In this document: one piece after another, positions 25,372-36,489 of the stretch | How positions within the stretch are numbered: the stretch's first letter is position 1 | Layout: each line of letters opens with the position of its first letter | Made by a program: the position numbers and the translations under genes | Origin: Acanthaster planci | Taxonomy: Eukaryota; Echinodermata; Asteroidea; Valvatida; Acanthasteridae | Assembly: GCF_001949145.1 (NCBI RefSeq) | Contig: NW_019091511.1 | Location: 180,091-222,518, forward strand | Direction of reading: 5' to 3' | DNA: 42,428 bases | Notes under the pieces: generated by a model | What the model saw: the letters and a program-made list of their open reading frames with translations, nothing else | Database searches by the model: none | Told to the model about the DNA's origin: nothing

Positions 25372-25607
25372 CATGTATCACTGAGCAATACCACTGACTG
25401 AGTACCATGTATCACTGAGCAATATCACTGACTGAGTACCATGTATCACTGAGCAATATCANACTGAGTACCATGTATCACTTAGCAATATCACTGACTG
25501 AGTACCATGTATCACTTAGCAATATCACTGACTGAGTACCATGTATCACTGAGCAATATCACTGACTGAGTACTATGTATCACTGAACAATATCACTGAC
25601 TGAGTAC
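25372..25607. repeat. 34-bp minisatellite, seven units
   Basis: The unit begins CATGTATCACTGAGCAATAT and ends GACTGAGTAC, 34 bp in all. Seven units run head to tail. Six are 34 bp and the third is 32 bp and contains an undetermined base at 25462. Units 4 and 5 share a CTTAG variant, which suggests recent unit duplication. There are no spacers, so this is not a CRISPR array. Confidence 0.95.
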
Positions 25608-27588
25608 CAGTCAATGCTAATTTCAATTATTATTACAAATAACATTTTTATGTATGTACAGACGCTCATTTTGTACATGAGCAGACTTTTATTTGTGGAT
25701 TTACAAAGACGTTGTTTTCCGACTTAAACAATTTATGCTTGTGGAAGCAACGTAGACGAGGTTGAGGAAGGCTGCTTACAAAGTTGAGGGAGGCTACCTA
25801 CCCTTTTCGTCGGTGATTACCTTGACTTTTTTTATTTTTATTTACTGTGTTAATGTACACGCGGCTTGCTTACATTTGCATCGGTTTTTCTTTCAAATTT
25901 AGCCACAGGTCGCAGGATGGAAGGTTAAAAACTTAAAATAAAATTCTTTCTCCTCAAAATCATCACCTGTTACTCGCAATAACAGGAAACATGATAAAAA
26001 TGGCGAAATCAAGTTCATGAAAGTGGTTGAATTACCAACGCCAATATGTAACTTTATGTTAATTCATGTTACAGAGGAAAATTGTACATTTACAATGCTT
26101 GTTACGGGTTCTGTTGTAACTCTAAGAATTCACTCTACGGTCACGGAGTGCGTCTGTTACAAAGATTCTCTGATACATTTTACAGGAAACCCATGGTGGC
26201 ACAACATAATTTTTTACAGTGTGATGTGTCGTAAGGTTGAATGTCGCTCCTCTGGGCTTTGTGAAAGTACAGTAGTTAATAATGATTGATAAAATTCTTC
26301 TTAAATTCCCGTAGTATAAGACTGAATATTACTTTGAAATAGACACAGAAATATTTACCAATAACAAACTATATAAAGTACAGATATTTCCAAAATGAAC
26401 ACATTACTTTGAAATTATACATCTGCATAAATATAATTGTCCCATTCAAAAAAATGAGCATTTTAATCTAACTAATGTATTGATTTATGATTCAAATAAA
26501 TTAGCATAATGAATCACTAAGTTCAAAGAATGAACAGAAAATGATCATTAATTATGAGCGTGATTATAAAAGCATGCAATTGTCACAGAGAGATTTATAT
26601 TATTTAGTCCTTAAGGAAAATAAAAGCACATAGTTATTCACTAAATTAATGAATTAACCTGCAATGATAACAAAGTAATTCATCTTACACGAGTAATTTT
26701 TTGACTAATGTTATACTACTTATAATTTAATTAATTGATCTGACGATGTGCTGGTAAATTTAACACAATGGAACATGCAGTTGTCTCTTGTCAGCTTATC
26801 GTTACACCGCCGACGGCTCAAGATATACAGCTGCTTTCGCCCCAGGACCTCAGATTAAGTAACCAACAACGCCGTTTAAGGTCTCAACTCTAAAACAGGT
26901 TTGACAGTGGCGGTGTCGAGTGGCCTATTTCGGGGCCGCTGCCTGCCCCGGAAGACCGGCAGGTATCCAGGTGTGGAAACGACGTGGCAAACAGGTTCAT
27001 CAGACTGTAGCCCAGAATGGTATGGTCTTGTGCAGGGCCGGATAATGTGTATCAGCCAGGCCCTATGGTTACGGAGCCCTTTATACTCTGTTCTCGGCAA
27101 GCTTACAATCGCCAATTTCGCGCTTCTCATAAGCGACGGAGGTTTCCATTTTCTGGTGATGCCAGGTTGAACGAAGCTGTGTAGTAGCTACTACAAGTGC
27201 GAAGCTTTCCGAAAATCAACATTATTTCAGAGAAAGCTAATAATCATATTAAGAGCTTTTCTCGTGTCTGCGAAGTACGTGTCTTATGCCATACTGTATT
27301 AGGCCTATGTATAGCAATTTAGACCTTCATTTTTTCGTATGGGCCCCTTAATTAACTTCGTAAGTCGAAGGCACATTGCCTTTGTGTCCATTGGATAACA
27401 CGGCCCTAGTCTAGCGACAGATAACGGCTTTTGGGCGAAAAGTTGTTCCAATTTGTATTCCGTTTAGTGTATACATTAGACGTTTCACACATTTGCAGTG
27501 CTGTGTATTCGGCGATCTCTGAAATGTTTGCATTTTTTGTGGAAAAAAACTCGCGTAAACTCGTGTCTGTTTGGTGTCTACTGATTAA
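25608..27588. other. AT-rich non-coding stretch
   Basis: 26290-26760 is strongly AT-rich with no reading frame. The overlapping opposite-strand frames at 26876-27170 have no recognisable domain. A TAGGCCTA word lies at 27300-27307. Confidence 0.4.
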
Positions 27589-28291
27589 AAACTAGCTCCA
27601 ATCCATTTGTCGGAATACAAACCTTCAAAATGCACCTTTTTGTCTCAGTTTACCTGATTTTTAAATTTTGTTTCACCATTTCAAAGGGTATTTTGCGGCG
27701 TTTTTGGTTTTCATGCTCATGAGCATTTCCATATTCATGAGCAAAAGTGTGATGCCATCCCAGGAAGAAAGCCTAAATGTTACATTAGTTTGTACACAAA
27801 AGTCATAAAGACTGTTTTTGTACGTTTTGCTGCGCTAAATATATCTTATTTGCTAATGCATTGTTTTATGTGCATAGCAATAGGTGGGTTTTCTCAGAAA
27901 TGTTTTCAGTAAATACATTTTGGGTTCACAACTTTAATAGCATTACCTATGCAATGAACTATAAACGTTTTCGAAAAGAGTGGATTCGGTTTAGAGTTTG
28001 GTTTCGCTGGTTCCAGCCATTTTGAAGCAGCGTTCGAAATTATGTGTTCAAACTCTGACTGGAGCCGGCGAAAGCGAAGTCTCAGCCGAATCCCACTCGT
28101 TTCGAAAACGCTCGTGTTCCTTCATAGATTACATCACCGCAACAGCGCCCTCAGTTGTCCAGGAAAGCATGGGTAATTTTAAGCGTTTAGAAAAGTGCAC
28201 CTTTCAGTGCAGTTACCAAAATGGAAGTGTAAAAGAGTGTTCATACATTGAAGAAGAGTAGAGTTGCAGAAAATTTCATCGCAGCTGCCCT
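27589..28291. mobile_element. TTAA-family miniature transposon, copy A
   Basis: It is flanked by TTAA at 27585-27588 and 28292-28295. The right end, reverse-complemented, starts AGGGCAGCTGCGAT. The left end starts AAACTAGCTCCAATCC, an inverted repeat of it with mismatches. Internal blocks shared with copy B include AAGGGTATTTT, TTCCATATTCATGAG, TGTGATG-CATC-CAGGAAG, TTATGTGCATAGCAATA, GCAACAGCG and TTCATACATTGAAGAA. It is 703 bp against 570 bp for copy B, and the difference is explained by a nested foldback at 27966-28110. TTAA target sites are typical of piggyBac and Kolobok superfamilies. It ends about 470 bp upstream of the GTPase start codon. Confidence 0.85.
27966..28110. mobile_element. 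Foldback element nested in TTAA copy A
   Basis: Imperfect inverted arms of about 50 bp start CGTTTTCGAAA at the left and end TTTCGAAAACG at the right, sharing GAGTGG-ATTCGG, CGCTGG/CGCCGG and CCAG blocks. Sequence on either side is homologous to uninterrupted sequence in copy B, so this 145-bp piece was inserted into copy A after the family spread. Confidence 0.75.
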
Positions 28292-28373
28292 TTAAGCTCT
28301 GATAAAGTGTCAACACGTGCACGAATCCCACATTGTACCCGGGTCGTCAGTCTTGTCATCAATAGATGTTTAT

Positions 28374-28392
28374 CTCTGGTTGTGTTTTTCAG
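28374..28392 (+). other. Probable 3' splice site upstream of the GTPase gene
   Basis: CTCTGGTTGTGTTTTTCAG is a good pyrimidine tract plus AG and would open an exon at 28393. Other acceptor-like sites are CTTTGCAG ending at 28518 and TTTTTGTTGGCAG ending at 28665 (or TTTTACAG ending at 28673). Any of them would place the junction in the 5' UTR and leave the coding region intact. Confidence 0.4.
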
Positions 28393-28764
28393 ATTCGTCA
28401 TTGCAGGGACAACCGTGCCTGAACAAAAATCCTCGGTGCCTGGCATAAGCTGAGCGAAAGAAGACGACAGAGAAACACTTTACAGGATAAGCTCTGAACT
28501 TCAAAATTCGCTTTGCAGAGAGCTCATGAGTTCCTTATAGAGTTGCATCATGCCTTATTCCAACTGCCTCAGCTTTACTTCGTTGTATATCATAATGTCA
28601 CGGTTTTCTGCGTAGGAGTTTATGACGCCAGGGTATTTCTCATCGTTGTTGATTTTTGTTGGCAGTTTTACAGCAAAGTGTCTCTGTTGATTGAATACCC
28701 CCATGCCACTTGGTCAGAAAGTACTAGTGATAACCTAGAGAAGTCGAAGCTCCCGACCCGTACA

Positions 28765-29478
28765 ATGGATGACTGGGAACGATATCGGCTGGTCGTTCTT
28801 GGGGCCGGGAAAGTTGGGAAAACCTCCATCATCTCGCAGTTTCTTAGCAACAAATTCGACGAGAAATACAAAGAGACAGTCGAGGACCTGCACTGCCGGG
28901 AGTACAATGTGAACGGGCACTGTATTAAAGTGGACATCCTGGACACCTCGGGAACTCTTCAGTTTCCAGCGATGCGGCGCTTATCAATCTCGACAGCCCA
29001 CGCCTTTCTACTGGTCTACTCCGTGGACGACCGCAATTCCATGGAGGTGGTGCGGCAGATCTACGAGCAGATCCGCGAGCAACGAACCAATTTCGATGAT
29101 CTGCCCATTGTCGTCGTCGGCAACAAAACAGATCGCGCCGAATTCCGCGAGGTGGAAGAAATCGAGATGCACGATTTGATCGTCCGCGAGGCGTGGAACT
29201 GCAATTTCCTGGAGGTCTCGGCGATGGAGAATCTGGGCATTCTGGAGATTTTCCAGAAGCTCCTCCAAATGGCCAAAATTCCCGTCGCCCGAGAGCTCAG
29301 TCCAGTGCTGAAACGTCGCATGAGCGAGTACGGCTACAAACGCCGCAAGGACGGCCGGGGGTCGTTCAAGGAGAGCGACAAGGAGATGTCGCGCAGCAGA
29401 AGTCTCATGCGCCGCACAGGAAGGCCAAAAGTCAAGCAGAACCAAGATCCCACGAAAAGTGACTGTGTAATTTCATAG
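28765..29478 (+). CDS. RASD/Di-Ras-like small GTPase
   Basis: A complete 237-residue Ras-superfamily GTPase in one exon. G motifs, numbered from ATG 28765: P-loop GAGKVGKT (13-20), switch I Thr38, DTSG (60-63), NKTD (120-123) and the EVSA motif with Ser152-Ala153. The stretch FPAMRRLSIS is diagnostic of the RASD (Dexras1/Rhes) and Di-Ras branch. The residue matching Ras Gln61 is Thr64, as other residues replace it in RASD and Di-Ras, so slow GTP hydrolysis is expected. The position of Ras Gly13 is Lys16. A basic tail of about 70 residues, rich in Arg, Lys and Ser, ends in CVIS, a CAAX box predicted to be farnesylated, so membrane anchoring is likely. The start is supported by a strong context (ACAATGG). 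The upstream in-frame extension contains no ATG. The length is between Di-Ras (about 198) and RASD (about 270-280), and the assignment between those branches is not settled. Confidence 0.93.
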   Translation: MDDWERYRLVVLGAGKVGKTSIISQFLSNKFDEKYKETVEDLHCREYNVNGHCIKVDILDTSGTLQFPAMRRLSISTAHAFLLVYSVDDRNSMEVVRQIYEQIREQRTNFDDLPIVVVGNKTDRAEFREVEEIEMHDLIVREAWNCNFLEVSAMENLGILEIFQKLLQMAKIPVARELSPVLKRRMSEYGYKRRKDGRGSFKESDKEMSRSRSLMRRTGRPKVKQNQDPTKSDCVIS

Positions 29479-30131
29479 TTGTCTTAGCCTGTCAACTAGT
29501 ATCACGCATCGTATTCCAGTCTCTAGCTCAAGAGCACAGTGTGACAAAATTTGCAGTGGCGTAATCAGGACGGAATTTCGTAACGGGCTATCCGGGATGC
29601 ACACTTCAGGGGGGTGCTGAAAGCCGAAGAAATGTGGTTTGCACACATAGGTGGTGTATATTTCAAACTTTTAAAGAGGGGAGCCCGGGGCAGGGACCTC
29701 GGGGGGGGGGGGGGCTCCTGCCCCGTGGTGCTCGCTATGTAGTTACGCCACTGCAAATTTGCTGTTAGTGTATTTGTATTCCTTGAGTTCACGTTTCTCC
29801 ACAATCCAGTCAGTTTTATGTGTTTTGCGGTTTACTTTAATGATGTTAGTCTAAGTAATATAATAGTTAGATTTAAAAACCTTACCAGAACCATCGTCCT
29901 CCGTAGCGAGGCATTTTGCAACGATAAACCATCTCGGGGCCGTTTGGTAAGGAATTTGCATGATACATTTTCTGTGTTTTCACGTTTTCAGGGCTTCTTT
30001 GTCATCATTGCCAATGTTTTTTACTTGAAAAAAAAATCAAATTACCGATTCTCTCTGTGAATATAAATGCAAGTTTTAAAGACATGGATATGATACAATC
30101 AATGCGAAGCGGCTGTTTGCAGTCGAATAAA
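29479..30131 (+). other. Probable 3' UTR of the GTPase gene
   Basis: After the TAG stop the sequence is non-coding. The first AATAAA polyadenylation signal lies at 30126-30131, with others at 30217-30222 and 30313-30318. If the first is used, the 3' UTR is about 0.65 kb and includes the miniature transposon at 29554-29753. Another terminator of transcription before 30126 cannot be excluded. Confidence 0.4.
29554..29753. mobile_element. hAT-type miniature transposon in GTPase 3' UTR
   Basis: The ends are CAGTGGCGTAA and its exact complement TTACGCCACTG (11 bp). Flanking 8-mers AAAATTTG (29546-29553) and CAAATTTG (29754-29761) match at 7 of 8 positions, consistent with an 8-bp hAT target duplication. 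The interior is GC-rich with a G run near 29700-29714 and inverted GGGGCAGG/CCTGCCCC words. It has no coding capacity. Confidence 0.8.
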
Positions 30132-32938
30132 AAGCACTATCACGGCACAGTCAATCGCAATATACAGTTGTATGCATTGTGCTGCAAAATTTACGCGTGT
30201 TGTTTCAACGGAGGAAAATAAACTGTGGAATGCGTACACAATTGTGGAGGAACCAACAAAGCGAACAAACAAACAAAGCACACACAAACGCAACCAACAC
30301 CAAAGTAATTGAAATAAAGTTGACAAAGAATGTATTGTACATACTTTTTACGCTTCAGCGGTATCTTTTTTAGTTTCTTTTTCGATAAATTATACATATT
30401 TAAAAATCTGATCTCCATGTTTCTTATAAATTCATTTTCGGGTTATATCAATGCAAATACTGGTTCAATATCCAGCCTTTTGCATTTCTCATGCTTTTGT
30501 GTTGATTTATAGAATCCAGTATTAGTGAAGCTCTACGATTTGTCTCCGGTTTATTTATAAAGATTAATGTAAGTTTGAAGCAATTTTCATTAGCTATTCG
30601 GGCAGTGTGTTAAGTCGTCCGAGCGTCAGACGCCATTTTTATTTGTGACTTGCTTTTATAGCCGTAGCGTTGCAGTAATGTAAAACGGAGTCGGGTTTAA
30701 ATATCACCAGCCAGATATTTTGGTTATTAATGGTACAACTTTGCATGTATATATTTACCTATCCGCTCTAACTCCCCTTCTCCAAGGCATAATGATGTGA
30801 CTTCTTCTATTTTATTCAATGGCTTACCTGTTCCCCTGCAGTTATTCTTTGATCTTTTATCTTGTTTAACGGAAGTAGTAGGCTTAACCCCGACACTCCA
30901 CATGTCACTGTGCGTGAGAGGATTAAGGAAACATGTGTGGTTATATTTTTGTTCGACAAATTGAGTCAGGATATCTTGCCTTGAGGTTCTACGTTTGAAG
31001 AAACGAACGCACATGACGTACTCCGACCAAACCGTAAAATTGTGGGAACTTCTGTGTCAGTTGTTTGATATTAAGCACTGTAGAGTTCATTGTGACTTTG
31101 GTATAGAAAGGACCTTAACGATCCGAATATTTCGGGTGTGACGAGTACAGTACTGTCTTGTTGCTGTCAAAATTGATTTTATCAAATGTTTTATTTAATT
31201 TAAATTTTGCGTATTGTAATAGTATCTATTACAAATAAAAATCTTCAGCCAGCTTTGTTTACTTCAGCTTAGTAACGTTTCTGCGCTTTCAAGGGACACA
31301 TGTATGGCTGAAAATTGTCAAAGGCATGACTTGTTTATTTGAATTTTTCTTTCCTTGGTTAATGTTGGAAGCATTTATTGTATTGGTTTATGTTGTATAA
31401 ACAAGATCGAGTTCGGCTTCCGTAAATGAATTTCAGTTGCCATGGATTCTGAAACGAAGGCGTCTAGATTCGGAGTATGTTGGAGTAAGGTGAGTAGTAA
31501 AGGTGAGTAGTCATGTTAGCTAGGAGAGTCAACCAGGAAGGGGTTGATGGACCTGTTTTTATTGTTTGAAACGGTGGTTGTTAAATTTGGTCTTTGTCAT
31601 TTGATCATGGTGCATCGAGGCCTATGGGTTTGCGGGTTGGGGTTGTTAATAAAACGTTCACGTTATCATTGTGACTCGTTACTGGCAAACCTTCCACGCC
31701 CAGCACCGTTCAGTCGGACTTGTTCCGGTGCCGTCTGCTGGCGTGGCGCAGTTGTGTGGATGTTTTGAAACATTCGCGGTCGCTTTGGGGACTCTCTCAA
31801 ATATTGCTTGGGATTCAGTATTCCATAATTATTTGTGAAGCAAAAAAAGTGCGTGGAAGGTTTATCATTGGTGGGTGCGAGGGACTTGTTCCAACTGAAA
31901 ACGGAAATTGTATTGGTGAAAAAAAATTGGCGCAATACTGACAATCATGGTGACGCTGATGATAAAAAAGCACTGATTGTTGCATAAAAAAAATCCTCAG
32001 AATTATATTATATCGTCCCTCCTTACAAAGGGTTAATGGAGACTTAATGTGGCCAAAATGTTGCTGTCATTTTTTTCTATCCAAAGTGTGATGTCAGGCT
32101 TGTCATCTCTCTCTGTCCTTAATGTAAAGGTGTCCACATGGAAGTTAAGCACGTTTTTTTTGTTTTCTTCGGATGCAAATCTTTCCGTGTCAAACAGAAA
32201 GGAATCTTTCAATTGCGGGGTTGCGCAAAGTAATACTGTCGTTCTTTTGGATATTATCAAATACGTAGGGGTGTGTGGGTGTGAACGTGTTTATACAAAG
32301 AAGGAGAAGCAGTCACTGATCATGTGGAAATCCATAAAATGTCAAAACGTCTTCGGTGGGCAAGCTGCCCTCGGTAGAATGAACTTGCAAAACAAATTGC
32401 CTATCCTACGCCATCTAGGGGCTTGTTTGCTACCATCCACTCTTCTTTGTCCAGCATTTGGATCCTGGGCTCCCCCGTGTCAATGACACCAACGTCCCCG
32501 CTGGCGTGTGTCGATGTTATACGCGGTTCGCCTAGCCTCCGCCCCCTCCAGGCAATTTCCCCAAGCCGGTTCCCACTGTTTTGGGATCATGGGCTCATTA
32601 TCTCCCGCTGGTGGGGCGTAGAGCCATCCTCCTCTTTCCTGATCGTGGCCGAGACGTGGGAGGCCCCCATAGAGGCTGATGCTGCTATTGAATTGAAATA
32701 TATATAGGCCTTTAAAGATAAGGCTTTGTGGGGGCAGTGTGTAGGCGCTCAGCTGGGCGAAGGAGACTCTGTGATCCCTTTTAGACTTTGTCTGTGTGCC
32801 ATCTGATTTCGTTGAAATGTGACTTCAGGGTAAAACGTTTCCAGAGTGTGCTCCAACGCCCCTTTTCAAACATCTCGTCCAAAATCAACAAAAATGTCTG
32901 CAAACCCTGAACCATATTAAGTTAGCGAGCACAATTAA
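29762..32938. other. Intergenic, no gene recognised
   Basis: Open frames are short and AT-biased. The frame at 32423-32707 lies in a GC-richer patch but has no recognisable domain or splice support. Confidence 0.4.
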
Positions 32939-33508
32939 AGGGTAGCTGCAATCAATGTTTTTGTTTACAAACCTGTGCAATGCATCTTTGTGCCTCAGTA
33001 AACCTTATTATCAACTTTGGTTTCACTATTCAAAGGGTATTTTAATGACTTTGGGGGTTATATGCTAATGAGTATTTCCATATTCATGAGTAAAAACTGT
33101 GATGTCATCTCAGGAAGAAGCCTCACTGTTACATTGCTTTGCACACAAAAAGTCATTCGTTTTTGTAGATTTTCTTGAACTAAGTTTTCTCGTTTTTGTT
33201 GTTGCATGGTTGTTTATGTGCATAGCAATAATAAGCCATCAAAGTCTCTCTCAGAAATGCTTTCTGTTAATAGCAAATTCTGGTTTTACAAGTTGAACAT
33301 ACCTAGGCGCTGAACCATGTCTTCCCTAGATGACTTCAAAGCAACAGCGTCCCCAATTGTCCCGGAGCACATAGATTATTTTGAATGTTCATAAGTGTGC
33401 ACTTTTCACTGCATTTAACCAAATGTGAGTGTATAAGAGTTTTCATACATTGAAGAAAAGTACAAAGATGCAGAAATGTTGTGTAGAAATAATCATTTCA
33501 GCCACACT
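32939..33508. mobile_element. TTAA-family miniature transposon, copy B
   Basis: It is flanked by TTAA at 32935-32938 and 33509-33512. The left end reads AGGGTAGCTGCAATCA and the right end, reverse-complemented, reads AGTGTGGCTGAAATGA. This 570-bp copy is uninterrupted and is the best reference for the family. It contains TTCCATATTCATGAG, GTGATGTCATCTCAGGAAG, TTATGTGCATAGCAATA, GCAACAGCGTCC and TTTCATACATTGAAGAA blocks. There is no transposase frame, so mobilisation would need an enzyme supplied from elsewhere. Confidence 0.85.
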
Positions 33509-33512
33509 TTAA

Positions 33513-35064
33513 AAAGTGTTTCTTAAAAAATTTCTATGATTTTAATACCCAATATATAGGGAGAAAAGCCAAGGACACGACTAATGCTCCTTCACAGACA
33601 ATAGAATTTCGTGCACTCACACAACTCTTGTAGTGCTATACTGAGATAAATCACACACTTTGGTCAATGAGGACTACGAGGCAGCGGACGAAGAATTGCA
33701 TTCTGCTCAATTTCTCCACAAACATTTTCTGCATGGAGTAAAATAGAGTTGTTTTTCTGCCTCGGAAAATGCCAAGGCCTCTTGTCCGCCGTCTCCAATT
33801 TCGCATAAACTATCTCATGGTTAGATCGCTTTGGGGGTACTAGTTGAAGGTAGTTTAATAAACGAAGAACTGAGCAGCGGAAGTTCAAACGAGAATGGAT
33901 GCCGTTATGGGTGTTTTGACAGTGGCACCCTGGCCTTTTAATACCATTTCAGGTCGAATGAACAAGAACTGACATTGGAACGATCAGTTCTAATACATGA
34001 CTCAGTCGAATTGATCAATCTTGTCAGCTATGTGCTGGGGAATTGTAAGAGGATACGTGCAGTAGAGTCTTTCTTAGAATTCTAGAAAGTCGGAAAATTT
34101 GCAGAGCCTCACGTATAGATCCGTCAACGACTCAAAAGAACCCTTGTTTGTTAGTATCTTAGCGAAGCGGTTGTACGCATCATAGCAGGGGATGGTTTCA
34201 TTGTTGTGGACAATCATAACGTCTGTGCTCGATGAACTGAATTTTTGTGCTTTTAACAATGGAAACACCTTTAATACGGAAAAGCGGCTATCTAGAAAAA
34301 CAATAATAAATCCCTGCCTCCTCTTTTTTTTTTTCAAAACCGCGAACGCTACGCTAATTATGTTTTTTCAACATTAGCCTCAAGGAAGAATAATGATGGA
34401 CTTTACACTGCAATGGATCTTTGTCGGCTATCGAGGCTTGTGGTTTCTGAGCGTCTGTCTCAGGAGACGAACCCCTCGGGCAGCAACTTCGTTCGCCCCC
34501 ACCATTCCCAGGGTCGCTGCTGAGATGGGCGAGTGCCTTCCATGGAAGTTTGCCAAGGAGGCGTCGTAAAAGCCTTGCGGTTAACTAACTACATGTGCCA
34601 CCCATGTCATGCGCACACGTCATGCGCGCGTGAAAGCGTCGACCTAGTGTTGTTCCAATAAATCTATCCAGAAGTGAGGATTTTAAACACAGCAACAGTG
34701 GAGCATGGAGGAAAAAAAATAGTTGCGATGGAACATTTTAGGAGATACCTGGGTGTGTACATGTTTTTTCTAGAGTGCCCGTAAGTACATGGCAGTAGAC
34801 TAGGCCTGTGACCAAAGTTTTCTCACGTTTGGATTTACGGTTTGAGCAGTTAGCTCCCAGAATGAACATGCAGAGTCTAGTCAGTCTTATACTGCAGCAA
34901 CAGCGCCCTCACGATTGCCAGGAAAAATGTTTTAAAATGCGCCGTTTTCGTGGAGATTAACCTAAAGGTTTTTTTTATATTCCTACATAAAATTCGCAAT
35001 AATATTACTGGGCCGTGTGGTACAATTATTTTACCACAGCCCTTGAAATTGCACCCTTTTCTTT
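33513..35064. other. Intergenic with a fragment of the TTAA family
   Basis: No gene is recognised. A detached fragment with GCAACAGCGCCCTCAC at about 34897-34912, followed by AGGAAAAATG, belongs to the TTAA-family 3' half. The rest shows nothing definable. Confidence 0.4.
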
Positions 35065-35545
35065 CAATTAATTTCATTTGCAACATTTGTGGTGCTTTTT
35101 AATCTGTGCTTTTGAACCATTTTGGTTTTATGCTAATTTTAATCCGCATAGCACAGCGGGGCGAATATGACTGCTATGTTGCACATGTTGCATATTACTT
35201 AAACGTTTTATATTGTGTTGTTGCGAATTACCATAACTTTGACAATTTATTGCCGCGTTACGTAGACTAAGTACAAGGCAATAAGCCAGCCAGCACCTTT
35301 TTCTCAGTTCTTCCAAAGATTGAATTTGGGGACCAAATTGGAACAATAAACAAGTAAGCTGCGCTCTTCCTAACTATGTCACAGCAACAGCGCCCTCACT
35401 CGTCCTGATAAGCTTTGACTGTTATGATTGTTTATAACAGTGCACTTTTTAATTAACACCAGAACGAATTCAAGCAGCTTTCATACATTAAAGAAGAGTT
35501 TAAAGATGCCCACAAAATGAGTCTGAGGAAAATTAATTGCATGAT
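35065..35545. mobile_element. TTAA-family miniature transposon, copy C (diverged)
   Basis: The 3' half matches copies A and B: a GCAATAAGCC block followed by TTTCTCAG, then CAGCAACAGCGCCCTCAC, GTGCACTTTT, CTTTCATACATTAAAGAAGA and AAAGATGC, ending at TTAA 35546-35549. The left boundary is approximate, set at a TTAA near 35061. This is the most diverged copy. Confidence 0.55.
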
Positions 35546-35549
35546 TTAA

Positions 35550-36489
35550 CCCCCCTTCGCTATCCAGGTGCTAACGGCTTACGGATCAAATCGACTGGCT
35601 GCGGCTAGTGCAACTGCTCACTAGCCAGGGCTTCCTTGTTTCTAGCCGCAGCCATAACTTTCGGTCACGGCTTGATGCACGTTCAGTTATCCTCTGGCGG
35701 GTACCAGTCGAACTATAATATCCATCACATATCAACACAAGGAACCAATGAACCGAGACCGGCTGCTTTGAAAAGTTTACTTCGAGAAGACATCAACGTG
35801 GTAAGGTTGAACTTGAAATCACTTCACTTTCATTTATTTAACTCCTTATGTGCACCAACTGGCTTCTAAAACTTCCCAGGCTAGCCCAATTCTCGCTTCA
35901 ATTGTTGGGCTCCCTTAATAAATGATACTTGATGGTCGCATGGCCACTGACGTGAGCCCTGCTCCCACGAACGTTCGTCATGTTCAGATCAAAGATGTTC
36001 GTCAGTTCGTGGGAGCGGGGCGGACCTTCAAGAGGAGGTTGTTGCTGGCTGAATGGCATGTACGGCAGTCTAGTGCCCTTTATGCCATTAGCAAATACGG
36101 GAAAGCATAACAATACTCTAGAGAACCAACTGAAACTCAGACAGTGGTAACAAGGATGCATGAGAGCTAGCAAATCAAAAACCAGGCAAGAAAAAGACGA
36201 GAGGACTAGCGTTAGAAAAGACAGTCATGACAGTAACATGGTAATGATAGGTATCGGTAAAAAGCATGGAGGCAGAAGTGGGGGAAGTGCCAATGATCCT
36301 CCAGACATGCAGTGTTGCTGGTGCCCTGCAGGGTCAGACCATGTACCTTTCAATTTAAGGGCCCGGGCCCTGCCGGGTTCTTCGCAGGTCCGCGACACCT
36401 TGAGGTGGTGATACGCAACACTGTGTCTGTCCAGCCAACCATCAACACTTCCCTCTCCTGCTCATGTGCAATCTGTCCAAAATCAGGAG
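35550..36489. other. Intergenic with two short inverted repeats
   Basis: GGCTGCGGCTAG at 35597-35608 is the exact inverse of CTAGCCGCAGCC at 35642-35653. GCTCCCACGAAC at 35961-35972 is the exact inverse of GTTCGTGGGAGC at 36005-36016. No gene is recognised, and the frames at 36160-36503 lack support. Confidence 0.5.

Noticed and set aside
25372-25607. CRISPR array
   Set aside because: Units are directly adjacent with no unique spacers, and the genome is animal.
28513-28764. In-frame N-terminal extension of the GTPase (84 codons)
   Set aside because: It begins with a TTG, contains no ATG, has an unstructured hydrophobic composition and several splice acceptors. The ATG at 28765 has a strong context and gives the family-typical N-terminus.
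29008-29445. Minus-strand frames under the GTPase gene
   Set aside because: They mirror the codon pattern of the real plus-strand gene.
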